Program-made: the position numbers and the translations under genes | Shown here: piece by piece, positions 1 to 11,557 of the stretch | Layout of the letters: each line of letters begins with the position of its first letter | Position numbering within the stretch: position 1 is the stretch's first letter | Assembly: GCA_038363925.1 (NCBI GenBank) | Contig: JAQQWL010000011.1 | Location: 186,001-250,000, forward strand | Direction of reading: 5' to 3' | DNA: 64,000 nt | DNA from: Apiospora phragmitis | Taxonomy: Eukaryota; Ascomycota; Sordariomycetes; Amphisphaeriales; Apiosporaceae | The notes under the pieces: model-generated | Told to the model about the DNA's origin: nothing | The model's input: the letters and a program-made list of their open reading frames with translations, nothing else | The model's database searches: none

Positions 1-602
1 GCCATGGCTAGATTGGTCGAGCCGCCTTCGCTCGACGTCGTCTTGAACGTCCTGGACGGTGTGTCGTCCGATGAGGGCCGCCTGGTGATCATGACGACCA
101 ACCGACCGGACGCGCTCGATGACGCGCTCATAAGCCGGGGCGCGTCGACTTGAGGATCCACTGCCCTTTAGCATCTGCCAAAGTGGCTCAGGATATGTTC
201 TACCGCTTTTTCGGCCCGGAAGTTGATGAGGCGGAAGACGAGTCCACGGCGGCGAGCAGCTCCGAGAAGGGCAATACCACAGCCAAAAAGCCGGAGGAGA
301 TAGCGCATAGCGACGGCGGCGGCGGCAGCATCACCTCTTCTTCGACGAAGAAGCCGTCACCGCCCGCCACACCGGCCCCCATTAGGCCACGAGGACAGTT
401 GGAGAGGAGCAAAGCCCTTGAGCTGGCAAAAGGATTCGGCGAGATCATGGGAGAGGAGCTCCTCAGCCCAGCCACCATCCAGGGCTACTGTCTGCAGATC
501 AGGCAGGACCCTGTCGGGGGCGTCGAGAAGGCGCTCATGTGGAAAGAGAAGACACTAAAGGAAGCAAGGCAGCGTCAGCTCAAGAAGCAGGCCCAGAAAT
601 AG
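1..602 (+). CDS. BCS1-like mitochondrial AAA ATPase, 3' end, one frameshift
   Basis: This is the C-terminal part of a BCS1-type AAA ATPase; the 5' part lies outside the window. BCS1 family members are inner-membrane AAA proteins; yeast Bcs1 inserts the Rieske protein into complex III, but fungi also carry many BCS1-like paralogues, so the exact role is unknown. Frame 1 (1-152) shows the second half of the AAA core, with the motif VLNVLDGVSSDEGR followed by MTTNRPDALDDALI. The expected arginine-finger stretch RPGRVDLRIHCPL appears only after a shift of one base near 133-134, and frame 3 then runs to the stop at 600-602. The C-terminal half holds a low-complexity Ser/Gly/Pro insert and then the usual helical tail (SPATIQGYCLQIRQDP). 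No other disruption is seen, so a missed G in the assembly is as likely as a real mutation. Confidence 0.85.
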
Positions 603-957
603 TTGTCGAGGAGCAGGGAGATGTACTCTGTCGGTATCTGGTGCGGTACGAAACGATGGAAATAAAGATGTTTTCTGCTCAGGTTACCACGAACTTGTTA
701 ACGTCGCACATGCCTGCCCGGTCGAAATTGAAATGGAAAAGCTGCTGCGGGACTATATATATGGTGCAGACTGGTTCGCCTAGGTATCTTTAACTGCGCG
801 CTTTACCTCCTCATCCTCCTCAAGTAGACACCAGAGACACCAGACACACTGTAACTCCATTTCGGCGGCGCTTGTCTGCGAGTAAATGGCCGTCTCGCGT
901 CCTTGGTCGTATTCCAACCCCCCCCCCTCCGGACCGGCCAGGCCATGGCTCGAACAC
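603..957. other. Intergenic, nothing recognised
   Basis: Short open frames here overlap on both strands and show no family resemblance. A run of nine C at about 919-927 is the only conspicuous feature. Confidence 0.4.
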
Positions 958-1431
958 TCAATTCAACTTCCATTTTACAATCCCCCACGACCCAGGCCTC
1001 GTAGTGTCTGGACCTCCCTGGCCGGGCACCCACCACGACGAGCTGCCGATCTTGATCTCGCGTAGCACGCCGTGCAACCCGCTATGCTGTAGTGTCTCGT
1101 GGATACGTTCCATGGTACGGTTCTGCTCCGAGGGCCCCAGTAACAGGTCGGTCTGCATGGCACTGAGTGTTTGGATCTGTATGCTGTACTTAGGGTCGTT
1201 GCCCAGCCTCCGCACGCTGTCCCGGAAATCTAGGGCGCTGGCTAGGAAGCGGGACTTGGTAGACTCGATATTCAGCACACCATCTTCACGGACTTGGTCG
1301 CTATGGGAGTATCTCTCAGCAACCCAGGCGGCGTTCGTAATGCGGGGCAGGTGATTGGGATCTTGGATACTCGAGCCGTGCCATGCAGTCTTCATGACGG
1401 AAGTGAGGTCGTCTCCCCAATTGGCAAGCAT
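958..1431 (-). CDS. Hypothetical protein, 157 codons
   Basis: This uninterrupted minus-strand frame encodes a predicted soluble, helix-rich protein with no signal peptide or membrane segment. I do not recognise the family. The middle section (ITNAAWVAERYSHSDQVR and the Asp/Arg-rich part after it) has the composition of real coding sequence, unlike the overlapping plus-strand frame. It could be an exon of a longer gene, because no convincing upstream start context is visible. Neighbours on both sides are degraded genes, so this too may be a remnant. Confidence 0.35.
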   Translation of the reverse strand: MLANWGDDLTSVMKTAWHGSSIQDPNHLPRITNAAWVAERYSHSDQVREDGVLNIESTKSRFLASALDFRDSVRRLGNDPKYSIQIQTLSAMQTDLLLGPSEQNRTMERIHETLQHSGLHGVLREIKIGSSSWWVPGQGGPDTTRPGSWGIVKWKLN

Positions 1432-2490
1432 ATAAAGAGGCTTCTAGACAACATTCTCATTGCAGTCGCCGACGGAAAGCCCCACTGTACCAGCGCACTG
1501 CTTGTTGCAACCAAATGTATCGCACAATGTGGTATTACGGAGTCGAAGTAGGGGCAATGTGGGAAGTCGCTATCGTACGAGATGGCCTCGGGTGGGTTGG
1601 GCGGAAGGCGCTGCATCCTAGTAATGGCTGGTAAGTGAGTAAGGATGCTGCCAAGGTGGCGGAAGAGTATAGTTAACATGCCTAGTAATAGTTGTTCTGT
1701 CAAATAGCGCTATACCCGTAGTCCAAATACGATAATCGCTACCTTGGGAGGCTGCCTTGCGAAGTGATGCTCGAGGAAAGGTGAGGTGGGGTGAAATTGG
1801 CGGCTGAAGAAGGCTCAGTGACGCTAAGAGCCATAATAGCCAATCGTTTTCTCCTAACCAAGTCACTATTTAAAAGGATGCCGTCAAACCCCTTTGCTAG
1901 GGCTGGTAGTTCGCTCCGGGAAGCTGGATGCACTCTTCCAGTGGGGTGCCGTTGGGGCTTCTAGCGCCTGAAGGGCTTATTAAAGGATGCTGGGGTGCTG
2001 AGGCCCCATAAGCTAGTGTCCGCACGAACCAACTAAGCAGCGAAAATCCCACCTCCACAATCCCTACCGCTGTACAAGGGCCATGCCGTTGTTGCGGCCC
2101 GCATTCATGCGCAGCCACTCCTCCCTTCTGAGACCGGCGTTACCATGTTCTGATTAGTTCACGAGCGCCTCCTGCAATTCGATGACGATAGCACTGGGAG
2201 CATTTGTCACTGTTTTGAATAGCGTCTAAACGACCACAGGCCCACGCGGGGACCTCGGCTGCTCGTTCGTCTCCTACAATATCGCGACGTAGTAGGTGTT
2301 TTAGGTAATAGTGTATAGAAAAAGCAACGCGGCTCTGCAGGCAGGCTATATGGGAGTTTGCGGCGACGGCTAGGATGCTCAATGGGGTAGTGAGGCCTGT
2401 GTTGTGGACTGGCCCTCGCCTCGAGTGAGGTCGGTGATGTTAGTGGGGAAGGATAAAAACTTTCAGTCCGCATAAGCTAATTGGATGATC
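1432..2490. other. Intergenic stretch without recognisable genes
   Basis: Composition is ordinary, but frames are short and overlapping on both strands. No conserved motif, RNA gene or repeat structure was seen. Confidence 0.4.
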
Positions 2491-3260
2491 AAGGCGATTG
2501 AACGTGCTGAGGTTGACCCACATGTACAGGGAATAGGTATCGTTTAGTTCGACTGAAGTGTAAGTAGGATTAAATATTTAATCTTTTGATTTTAGAGGAC
2601 GGATTATTACCATTATATTTAAAAGATTAGGAACGACGCTCGACGAGTGTAAAGAACTATACACGAACGCCTTCGTTTCTAGGTGGCCTAATAACTCCAC
2701 GCTAAAAGCGATTACGCCATTTTAAATTCCTTATGACGAAGGTTTCGTTTTAAGTGCTCTTATTATACCTAGGTAACTAACTATACTAAACTATTAGTAT
2801 TTATTTTCTTAATCGTTACGTATAAGGATCTCGGAATAAATATGCGCTTATTTACCTCTTTCTATAGCTATTTCTCTAATATAATATAAATAAAAAATAC
2901 GATTAAGCTTCTACTTTTACGAATATATATAATATAACTAGTTAAAACTATTTCCGACTAATCGGGGTTCGTTCGTTAAAAGTTATAGATAAGTAATCGC
3001 GAATTATAGGGGCATTATAGTAACGGTACCCAAATTTACGATACTAGGCATCATAATATTAACCAAAGTTCCTTCTAAAGCTTCGTATATAGCTTACTAT
3101 TTAACTTGTACGTCGCTAATAATAATATTAGACGGATATAGGTTACCGTGAATAAAAACATGGGGAGCATTATCGAAGGCTGGGAAGTAGAAGTCGCGTA
3201 TGCGACTCCGCAAAGCTTCGCATTCGGCAACTGATATATTAGGCGTTTCGCCTCGCCTAG
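2490..3260. repeat. AT-rich, RIP-mutated island
   Basis: From about 2490 the sequence turns sharply AT-rich, with many TA steps, almost no CA or TG, and persistent CG. This is the signature of RIP, which converts CpA to TpA in duplicated DNA. The island ends abruptly near 3260 where the HET pseudogene region begins. Its minus strand holds the APH-type kinase remnant described separately, so at least part of it was once a gene or segmental duplicate. Confidence 0.7.
2940..3260 (-). pseudogene. Remnant of an APH-type phosphotransferase
   Basis: Reading the minus strand down from about 3255 gives a frame with CEALRSRIRDFYFPAFDNAP and then VFIHGNLYPSNIIISD. HG(D/N)L followed by an Asn is the catalytic loop of aminoglycoside-phosphotransferase-like kinases, a large family in filamentous fungi. 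Here the catalytic Asp codon reads Asn, the change expected from RIP on the opposite strand. The frame stops soon afterwards and the C-lobe is not recoverable by eye. Both ends are lost, and the upstream side runs directly into the HET pseudogene on the other strand. The call rests on one motif and its spacing. Confidence 0.5.
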
Positions 3261-3419
3261 ACCGATCTATTCGTGTCTTATAGGTCTTATCGGTAATTCA
3301 GCCGAGGGCAGAAGTGCCTGATTTCATCAGTGCTGGGCAGAGGATAGGTATTACATATAATACCTCGATCTTGTATTTTAAGCATATCCAGAGTGACCTC
3401 TGCAATAGTCCGGAGAATG

Positions 3420-5132
3420 TTCTCGCGAACTGGTACAGGGGGGGTTGAGTCTGTCCATCTCAGCTCGATGCCATCTGCCCAGGTCGTGGCAATCAATAAT
3501 AGTATCGAATCCAAATCGTAACCAATCAAGAGAGGCAAATAGGTGATTTGTTCTCTCTTAATGGCCTCCAAATGATGGATCTCCTTTTCGACTTTCAAAA
3601 GTCTTGAAGCGGAAAAGTTATGCTCGATCCGAATTGTAACCAGCAGGACATTCCGGAGCGTAACTCTCAGCTTCAGATCATGCAGCATATCTAAATGAGA
3701 GCGGAGACTGTTATCGTTTGGCTTGGGCAAGGCTTCCAGGTGGATCGTGAATTTTCTGCATCCCTTCAAAACCAAAGTCAACAAGTACGAACCCCTATGG
3801 TTAATCATGGCGAAGCTTCAACCCCGTTGCAAGATCCAGTGTTACTTCCACCCATGGGAGTCGACGCCTCAAGGCAGGCCGAATTAGCCAAGAGGCTCTG
3901 CAGGAATGAATACTGGCAAAGACTCTGGATCATTCAGGAGATTGCTCATGCATTCCGATTAGATGTACGCTTCGGTAGCTCAACTCGCTTAGAATGGGAG
4001 GCATTCATAGAGTTCGTCAGAAAGCATGAGATTGACGACCGGAGCGGACCTATTCGCTTGCATCGTCTCCGAAATGAGGTAGTGGTGGGGAGCTGCACGC
4101 TACAAGCTCTCTTGGTTGACCATTGCGACGCCAGATGTGCAGAACCGAGGGACAAGGTGTACGGTCTAAAGGGTCTTGCCGCCGACGCCGACGATCTCCC
4201 CGTAGATTATGGAAAGCCCCTAATGGAAGTCTGGATGGATGTGATGGAGTTTGTCAATAAGAAAACAACCTCGAAAATCCCCATTATGTCTTTCGGCGCC
4301 CTAGTCAGACATCTCCTGATGGGCGATGACATCACCCCTCTACGACGTGTTCTGCGACCGCAAGGAGTCACAGTCAACAAGTCCATGCATGTTGGCGAGA
4401 GCAAGGATCCCAAAAGCATTTGTCATGGATGGTTTCGTTACTGGGAAGATTCAGTTTGTGGGTCCATCGACGGTCGAGATCGTGACCAACGTGCGAAGCG
4501 TCGATACGTGGAGGAGCAAAGTACGGGAGAACTTTCCCAGCGATATAAAAAGTGCCACCAGGGAGAGCAACAAGCTTCTGCATGCGCTTCTGCAGTTACC
4601 TTCGACCCGGACGTGCGACAATCACGTCAGTTCCATCCAGTGGCAGGTACGGTCGCGCAGCCGCAGTCTCGACTCTGTACATCATCAAAGCGCGGATATA
4701 GGCTTTGCTTTGGCTGCAGAGTACCTCGATAGTACAGATAACCTTGCTCAGATGGGTAAGAAAGACGATGTGGACAAAGCTCCACGGCTTATCCAATTGC
4801 GTTCAAGGAACTCCCGAATTACCTGGCAGATGGGCATCGCGTCCAGCCAGGCTGAGCAGGGTGATCTTGTAGTCTGGGTCTCAGGTATAAGACACGCTAT
4901 CGTCGTACGCAGAAGCGGCAATAGTAAGCTAGGTCACGCACATCTACAAGTGTACGGATCCGCTTGGATTACTGAAGATGTGGCTCGGTTCGAGAATAAT
5001 CACGATGAGCGATTGAGGAGTTTCGGTCCGGAGGACTCTTTGTCTCTCCAGATGGATGCCGCCACGATCTTCGTTCTCGTGGCTCAAGATGATGCACGGT
5101 GTATCGGACTAACGGGGCGCGAAGGTCTCTGA
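3420..5132 (+). pseudogene. HET-domain (heterokaryon incompatibility) pseudogene
   Basis: HET proteins trigger incompatibility cell death when genetically different hyphae fuse. In one frame from about 3420 a degraded N-terminal HET region is visible, then NQQDIPERNSQLQIMQHI, a stop (TAA 3692-3694), and MRAETVIVWLGQ. Next come WQRLWIIQEIAH and AEPRDKVYGLKGLAAD, which are signature HET blocks. Further stops lie at 3497-3502 (TAA TAG) and 3605 (TGA, where Arg is expected). After about 4330 the reading moves to another frame, which carries a typical HET C-terminal part (FVTGKIQFVGPSTVEIV, then EQGDLVVWVSGIRHAIVV) and ends at 5132. Several stops fit C-to-T mutation of CAA, CAG or CGA codons. This is a dead allele, not a working gene. 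Confidence 0.88.
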
Positions 5133-5717
5133 AGCCTAACACATATTAGGAAGGCTTATATAGTCTAACAGCCTATATATTACAGGAGTGGATTGGGGAC
5201 TCTGGTAATTGCCGGGATGATTTTGTTCCCCTCAGAACTCTCCTTCTACAAATTGCAATACCTGAGAATTCTCGTTTACCAAGAAGACTACACATGTGCT
5301 CAAAGGTGCCGAACCACGGGCGAAAACGCAGGTAAGCGACCAAAGCATCCAATTACAAGCTTCTTCAACGCGCCTACGTCTCGACACGTCTCGAAGCAAC
5401 GCTTATGGCATCAGCGTACGCTCCGAGCACATCCGCTGCCCTGGCAAAGCACCCTGGGCAAGACGGATACGAGCAAGCCCTGAGAGCAGCATGTCAGCGG
5501 CGACACCACCGACGGCTGTACGTCCTATTATGGATTTTCGCGAACCAACTTCCCCAACCCTTCTCCAAACAAGCGCAGCATAAGCGCGGCATAAGCGCTG
5601 ACACACCATTGAGAATCGTACCACATTGACAGGATAAGGGATAACCCAAGCCTGTGAGCATGCCTTCGCCCGGACCGAGAATTAGTTGCACCGCCGCACC
5701 CATGCTGGGCATGTCTG
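5133..5717. other. Intergenic, nothing recognised
   Basis: Several short frames overlap on both strands and none resembles a known family. A minus-strand frame (5494-5772) might belong to the uncertain gene next to it. Confidence 0.3.
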
Positions 5718-6683
5718 TCACAACTCTCCCAAGCCGGTTTTGCAGGCCTGCACTTTCCACCTTATCATCCATAAGGCATGGAACGTCGAGTGGAATGCCA
5801 GCGCTAGCAGCAGCGGATGGATGAGGATCGCTGTTGCGAACTGTTGGCCAAGAGGGTCATTATTTTTGTGAATCCGGCCGAGATCGTCCGAGACAGATAT
5901 GAAAGGTGGATACGATGTATCCGATTTGGTGAGGTGTTGAACAGAGCTTTTCGTGACTTCAGCATCCGCTGAACCATGCTTCCTCCAGCCAGGGCAGACA
6001 ATGCCAATGTGCTGTTTCCGAAGACTTTGCGACGGTGCCGTGTGGGATGGCTTCCGGTGATATCGATAGAATGGCTCTTCGAAATCACACCCAGGGTTGA
6101 TATCGAAACCCAGCTCCGTGTTGTTCAGCTCGGGAATTGCTGAATTTACTCGACGCAGAAGAAGCAACAATAAAGTTGTTTTGTGGATCGATATCGGCCA
6201 GCCTTCTCCTCGACTTCTACATACTCTCGCTCGAGATTGATCAGCTGGTTTTGGTCTTGTCTGAAAAGCTGCAGGCTGGCTAAGCTGGGAATAGTTGTTG
6301 GAAGTGATTGATTTCCACCAAGAGTCGATCGCCAAGTATTTCAAGCATTCATAGATACCGGGAAAATCATGGTCGTTGTAAACCGATCTCCGGCGCCTGT
6401 TCAGTGGGCAATAGCAGGACACACGGAAGCATTCGAGTAGAAAAGCCACGGAGTATCCTGCTGCTCCGTTACAAACACCAGACAGAGGCGGGACAAAGAA
6501 CAACAGTCTTCCAGAACGACGCTCGGACTTGCCCGTTGCCTTCAGAGACTTCCAGAGGACCGAACCAGGCTCAGTCTTGCTCCCCAACGCGCCATCTCTA
6601 GAATCGAGGCAATAATGGCTACAGGTGAAACTCTGGGACCTAGCAGGGAGGTAGGAAGCCTCTTCTACTCCGGGTGAGCGCAT
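5718..6683 (-). CDS. Uncertain open frame, 321 codons
   Basis: This is a long minus-strand frame without recognisable domains. Its composition (many Ser, Arg and Cys, plus a six-Leu run encoded by AAC/AAG/AAT-rich complement) is not convincingly that of a folded protein. A second minus frame (5804-6088) overlaps its 3' half. It could be exons of one gene read through introns, a degraded gene, or chance. No start context, signal peptide or clear splice pattern decides between these. Confidence 0.25.
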   Translation of the reverse strand: MRSPGVEEASYLPARSQSFTCSHYCLDSRDGALGSKTEPGSVLWKSLKATGKSERRSGRLLFFVPPLSGVCNGAAGYSVAFLLECFRVSCYCPLNRRRRSVYNDHDFPGIYECLKYLAIDSWWKSITSNNYSQLSQPAAFQTRPKPADQSRARVCRSRGEGWPISIHKTTLLLLLLRRVNSAIPELNNTELGFDINPGCDFEEPFYRYHRKPSHTAPSQSLRKQHIGIVCPGWRKHGSADAEVTKSSVQHLTKSDTSYPPFISVSDDLGRIHKNNDPLGQQFATAILIHPLLLALAFHSTFHALWMIRWKVQACKTGLGEL

Positions 6684-7469
6684 ATCTGGGTGGAATCCCG
6701 TGATCTCTCCATATTTGATACTTTGTCATTCGATATAAAAGTAATGTGCCTTTTCTACCTGGTGTGCTTGTCTCTGTCCGTCAATCGTCATGAGCGGATT
6801 TATAACGCGTGCATTCTAAAAATATCGTCCACTACCGGCTTCCTGAGCGCGACGCCATCAAGTGTCCTGGCGTCTCGTCCATATTACTCCCCTGTCGTCT
6901 GCTACCATTGTACTTGACATCTGGACATCCTGTTTCACAATTCAAACATGGTGTGTGACATGCCGCGCCGGACTCGATGGCCAGCTTACTGATACGGCAA
7001 AGGAGCCAAAAAAGAGAGTCATCCTATAACCAGTCGGGCCCGCTGCCCATCGAGACGCCAGAGCTTCCAGAGGTGCTGAGATATGCCTTACGCAACACAA
7101 GGCTGGCGTGTGCTGGGGAACTCTTGGGCGCTTCAACAGTATAGCTTACTTAGTAACAACCCGTAGAGTTACAGTATCTGTCTAGCTGTTGCTCCGAGTT
7201 CCTAATCAACGTCCCTAATAGCTCGAAAAGTATGCACTATAGGACCTATGTACATACGCCAGTATATACATGAAAGTGCAGCAACTAATCGCTGTCTGCA
7301 CTACACACAGTAGGGCCAATTACATGGCAACCAAATGAGACATCTAAGCATTAGGTTGTCTGTGCACGGACTGCAAGAAGCTAAAATCCGTCTGTCGTCC
7401 GTGCACAACTTCGTTAAAGTAGTGCCATTTTAGTTTGCCATGATATGCGAAGGTCTGGCGGCAGCCAAC
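6684..7469. other. Intergenic, nothing recognised
   Basis: No coding frame of note, RNA gene or repeat was seen between the uncertain frame and the SET pseudogene. Confidence 0.4.
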
Positions 7470-9456
7470 TCACGGTCCATGTTCCCGACAATCTTCGCAG
7501 AGACACCGTATCCCGTCGAGAAAGCCCTTACCCCAATTAGTAGTAAGCTCTTCTCCGTCGTTAATATCTCGGGATGCATAGATAATCATGCGATATCTCC
7601 CGGATATGGCTTCACCACATACCCTCACCGAAGGTCGTCGACAACGGTAATTCACAAACCGGAAGACATTACTCTCCGTCCTAGTATAAATCTGACTGAC
7701 GGTCGGCTCTCCCGCCATGTCGGACCGTACAAGATCGAGAGCAAAGCCATCTTTGTACGTATATGGGGCTACGATACGTCCGACGATCTGTCCGAGCCGC
7801 TGGTTCTTTTTGTATGCTAACTCCCCTTTACCCGGAGAAACAGCACGAAGACCGAGGCCCTTAGGTCCGTAGCTAGCGACACAAGGCGTCCGGGCGAAGC
7901 AACTTCCTATACACTAGCACGCATCACTATGGCAAACAATACACTGCTCGCCGTCCAGAATGCCGTCGGGGTCAGCGGGCCAAGCTCCAGGCCAACCGTC
8001 TGGTTTGTCCCAACTCGGAGGGTCGAAGATGTTCTCGTGTACGTGTTAAACGTCTAATAGCTAGACCAGACGTTTTTTCGTCAACGTATCAAGCTCCTCC
8101 GCGTCGATCTCTTCCCATATCATCCTGGGGAATTCCACGTTTTTAGTAATCGACTTTTCGAAGAAATAACCCATCCTGGCGAGGATCGTAATACTTCGGT
8201 CGTTCTCGAGAATGGCGCGAAACTCTGTAGTGGTATCACTTAACATTTATAAGTAATCTTTCATCGTAATAGGGTCATCATCGTCTAATGAGAGGAAAGA
8301 CAGCAGATCGCGATATTCTCCTAGAACGCTTACTAAGCTGCGTGAGAACTTCAGCTGGTCCTAGAACTTCTTCCGTATTTTAGGATCCACCCCCTTCCTT
8401 AGTTTTTCTAAAACCTTTTTGATCATGTCAGCGGGCACTCGCTCGTAGCCAAGGGCGGCAGCCTCCTTATCAATACTTTGGGCGACCTGGATTTTTACGA
8501 GGAGGGATAGGAATTTGTAAAGCTTGGTAGAGTTGTCCAGACTATCGCCAAGTATGTAGTGTTTCGCCGCTCGCTCAGCCCAGTCTCCAGTAATGCGAAA
8601 AGCAGGAAGCGTCACACTGCTTGACCTCCATATCGTGACGTGCGTGATAAATCGTCGGATACTGTTCGCGTTGGTTAACCGAGTTGCTAAATCTGTTTGG
8701 CTTGGACACTTTTTATGCTTCTTGGACTCCGTTACTACCAACTCTGTCGGGCTTGAACACTGTTTCTGCTTCCTGGGCTCTGCTACTGTCACTGCCGGAG
8801 CTCTCGCTCTTCTCTTGCTCTGCCGTCGTGATCCCGATCGCTGCCGCCGGCTACTAGGTATCCGACCGACTCCTGGTTCGGACCGAGCGTCTTTTGGCAG
8901 ACTAGCCTCGATATCAGCATCGCCGTGTTCGGAAAGCGGCGACGCGATGTTGCTGTCATTTGAGGTCGATATCGGCTGTGAGGGGTTTCTGCTCACAGCT
9001 TCCACAACTTCTTCTCCGCTGGACTGTGAGTCTTGCGGGGTGGGGTGGGTGTGCTGTCGCAACAGCGGCCGAGTCTGGAAGGGTCGAAGAAGCCAGCGCG
9101 ACTGGGACAGGAGGGGCCGGATCAGACTCGATCCGGCTTTCGACTGATGCTGACAGCAAGTGAAAGTGCTCGTTGAGTGTCTGCTCGCATCGCTGAATCC
9201 ACGTCTGAATCCATGTGGAAGCAAAATTATTTAAGCGATTCGAAATAATGGTGTCTAGGGGAACTCTGGCTTCGTGACGCGTCTTGGTTGGTTTTGGGGC
9301 TTGGACTTGGCTCGGCCCTGTAGGAGCTTGCGTTTGTATATCGAAAGAGATTGCTGATATGACTGTTTCGAAATCCCGTTCAAGCTGTATAATTATTTCT
9401 CGAAGAAAATGATTAAGCTCTTGTGCTAGTCCGGCTGGCTGGGAAGGAACGGCCAT
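7470..9456 (-). pseudogene. SET-domain protein methyltransferase, inactivated
   Basis: One minus-strand reading from the ATG at 9456 to the stop at 7470 spans about 660 codons. The N-terminal half is a helical segment (FLREIIIQLERDFETVI) followed by a Ser/Arg/Lys-rich, probably nuclear, region. The C-terminal third is a SET domain: a Cys-rich lead-in (CIVCHSDAC), then YGPKGLGLRAVSPGKGEL, VGRIVAP, SNVFRFVNYRCRRPS, MIIYASRDINDGEEL and a closing CLCEDC. SET enzymes methylate lysines on histones or other proteins. The frame is broken by TAG 8361-8363, TAA 8247-8249, TAG 8061-8063, TAA 8046-8048 and TAG 7914-7916. It also has a one-base shift in a C-rich stretch near 9040-9050. All five stops stay in a single frame and all read as Gln codons after reversing C-to-T, so this is a RIP-killed copy of a once intact gene. 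Confidence 0.85.
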
Positions 9457-10055
9457 TTTTATATAAAAGTACGTGCTGGTCTGTTTTATAATATTGAGGA
9501 AAGGTCAGTCTTTGGCTCAGCGCCCTCAAGGCTCAAAGAGCCCTAAGTAGTTGATCCTCGGTGCGTAGGACACTAAAAGGCCCTGGGATATTTACAGTTG
9601 TTTCACAGTACGTACCTGTAACCCCACCTCGACGTACTAGAATAGCTGACAGCGGGCCAGCACCCCAATCTGGGGCCCTAGTGTAGAAGGTCATTTCGCA
9701 TACCGAAGCTTGACTGACTGCCTACGTGCCCCGCGGATTGGCGCAACGCAGGTCCCACGACAGGGATTACCCCTAATATGTCCACCCAGGATACCTGAGG
9801 GTTGGTTGAAAAGAACCGGCGCCGACGTCCCGACGCCCCGAAAATATACTTCTTTGTATTCGATGATTATTCGTATCCTTAGCAGGCTTGTCGAATGGAC
9901 ATGATGAATGGCAACAGAAGTTCGAAATCCGTCTCTATTTGCACTTTGTATGGATCTGGAACCAGCCTTCAAGCTCCACCTCATTTTGTTTACTAGACCG
10001 GACCAAAACCAAGACGAAAGCAATAAGGGATTGAAAACAATGCTGCTACAGGCAG
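9457..10055. other. Intergenic, nothing recognised
   Basis: This is the likely upstream region of the dead SET gene. Small frames here (such as 9691-10023 minus) show no recognisable motif. Confidence 0.4.
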
Positions 10056-10988
10056 TTACACCTGAGTTAATTTTTGTCCTGAAGATGTAAACATCGTCCG
10101 CGGAATCGCGCGTGCGCTTCGGCGCAGGAGGACGCGCGGCGCGAGTCTGACAGAATTACTGCCCAGCAGCCGTCCCAAGCGCTCCGCCAGACCCAGAAGT
10201 GGGAATGCCGCAACTTTCTCGCATTCGATGATAAGCCGGAAATCACGTGGATCACGGGTATGGTCTGGATCACGGAACATAGCCAGAACCGCCTCAGACG
10301 CTGGCGCCGTGTAGACGGAGAATGTGTCTTGCTGGTGGCCTCCGTTCTATCGCGTGGAGGTCGCAACCGCCCGTACTTCCGTCTCCGCCCCCTTCACTGC
10401 AACCTATTGTGCTAACGCGATCATCACGGCCAAAATGTAGAGATCCTCGTCGGCATTCTGGGAGCCAAGAGGCTGGTATTGCCGCATATCCAATGCGCGA
10501 ACGGGTCCGTGGGCTGATGCTCTGTACACCGTGAACCGATTGGCCCTTTGCTAGTCGATGTGCTTCAAGAGGCATCTTGGAGGCGGAATTCCCCCGGGTT
10601 GTGGGCAGAAATGTCTGGCAATTGTCAAGTTCACACGGCTGTTTACCGAAATGGGGCTTGGGTGTTTCGGTCAGCGTGAAAGGGAACAAGTTAGTGAGAA
10701 GGCACTGGGCGGCGCAAGCGGTCTGGCCTTGGGCCGTCGAATCGTCGCTGGGGAACAACACATTGAGGCCATTGAGGATCTGCTGCTCGAGCGGCGATGG
10801 GGTCGTGGGCGGATTCGACGAGGCCCCAGCTTTGGGGACTTGGCCGGGCTGACGTTCTGCAAAACAGCAATGTAGGGACCGTAGATGCTGCTCGTTCCAG
10901 AAGGGGGAAATACGAACAGCGTTGAGTCTTGCTGTATATGACCATTCAGGGATGCGGCTGCTGGTTCTGCGAGAGTCTCGGTGGGCAT
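10056..10988 (-). pseudogene. Broken gene of an unnamed fungal family
   Basis: Three minus-strand frames join end to end into one protein-like reading. A start at 10988 gives MPTETLAEPAAASLNGHIQQ. A second frame carries LEQQILNGLNVLFPSDD through KMPLEAHRLAKGQ. A third gives RFTVYRASAHGPVRALDM, then NADEDLYILAVMIALAQ and FRLIIECEKVAAFPLLGLAE. The third frame is interrupted by TAG at 10404-10406 and 10347-10349, both explicable as former CAG. I do not know a name or function for this type of protein; the arrangement resembles uncharacterised proteins common in Pezizomycotina. Two frameshifts and two stops make it non-functional. Confidence 0.55.
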
Positions 10989-11557
10989 GGCTAATGCACT
11001 TGTCTAGGCAGGCATCTGCACCTGCTGCTCGACGCGCACAGTAAGGCAGGGGGCGAAACGAACTCGCAAGTCGTTACTAGCGGTGGCATTCCCGAAGCGC
11101 GCAACAGGCGGCTAGGACGAGACGACCGGTCTTCGAAGCGCAGGGCCGAGAAGCAGAGCGTGTACTTGTGCTCGACAATTTCCAAGCTCGACGTCACTGT
11201 TGGGACGGGATGGTGCAGGTGGGTAATCAAATGAAGTGTCGGCGACTTTGCAGGACAGAGAGGGCGCTGCAAGAAGCGCTTCAGCTGGTTCGTGCGTCGC
11301 AGCACACGTGACGCTCACCACAGGGCCGGATGTGTGGTGCACCGGAGGGCAACACCCGCACCTGCCGCTGTCCGTGGGCTTTGATAGCACCTCGCCACGG
11401 CGTCATACCTTACATGTACTAGGCCGGGCGCGCATCGAGACGCGCACATCGAGACGCGCGTACATTCTTTCAACTCCACATAGCTGCGCTTCCGATCACG
11501 AAGACACCTAGTTAACGCCCGCGATAGACGCCGAGGTGACGCGACGCGAAGAAGAAA
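10989..11557. other. Intergenic, nothing recognised
   Basis: This stretch lies between two degraded genes on opposite strands. Frames overlap on both strands with no family signal. Confidence 0.4.

Noticed and set aside
3287..3808. 173-codon minus-strand frame
   Set aside because: It is the antisense of the HET N-terminal region, which reads recognisable HET blocks on the plus strand.
7440..7820. 126-codon plus-strand frame
   Set aside because: It overlaps the SET core, which is clearly on the minus strand; the plus frame has no motif.
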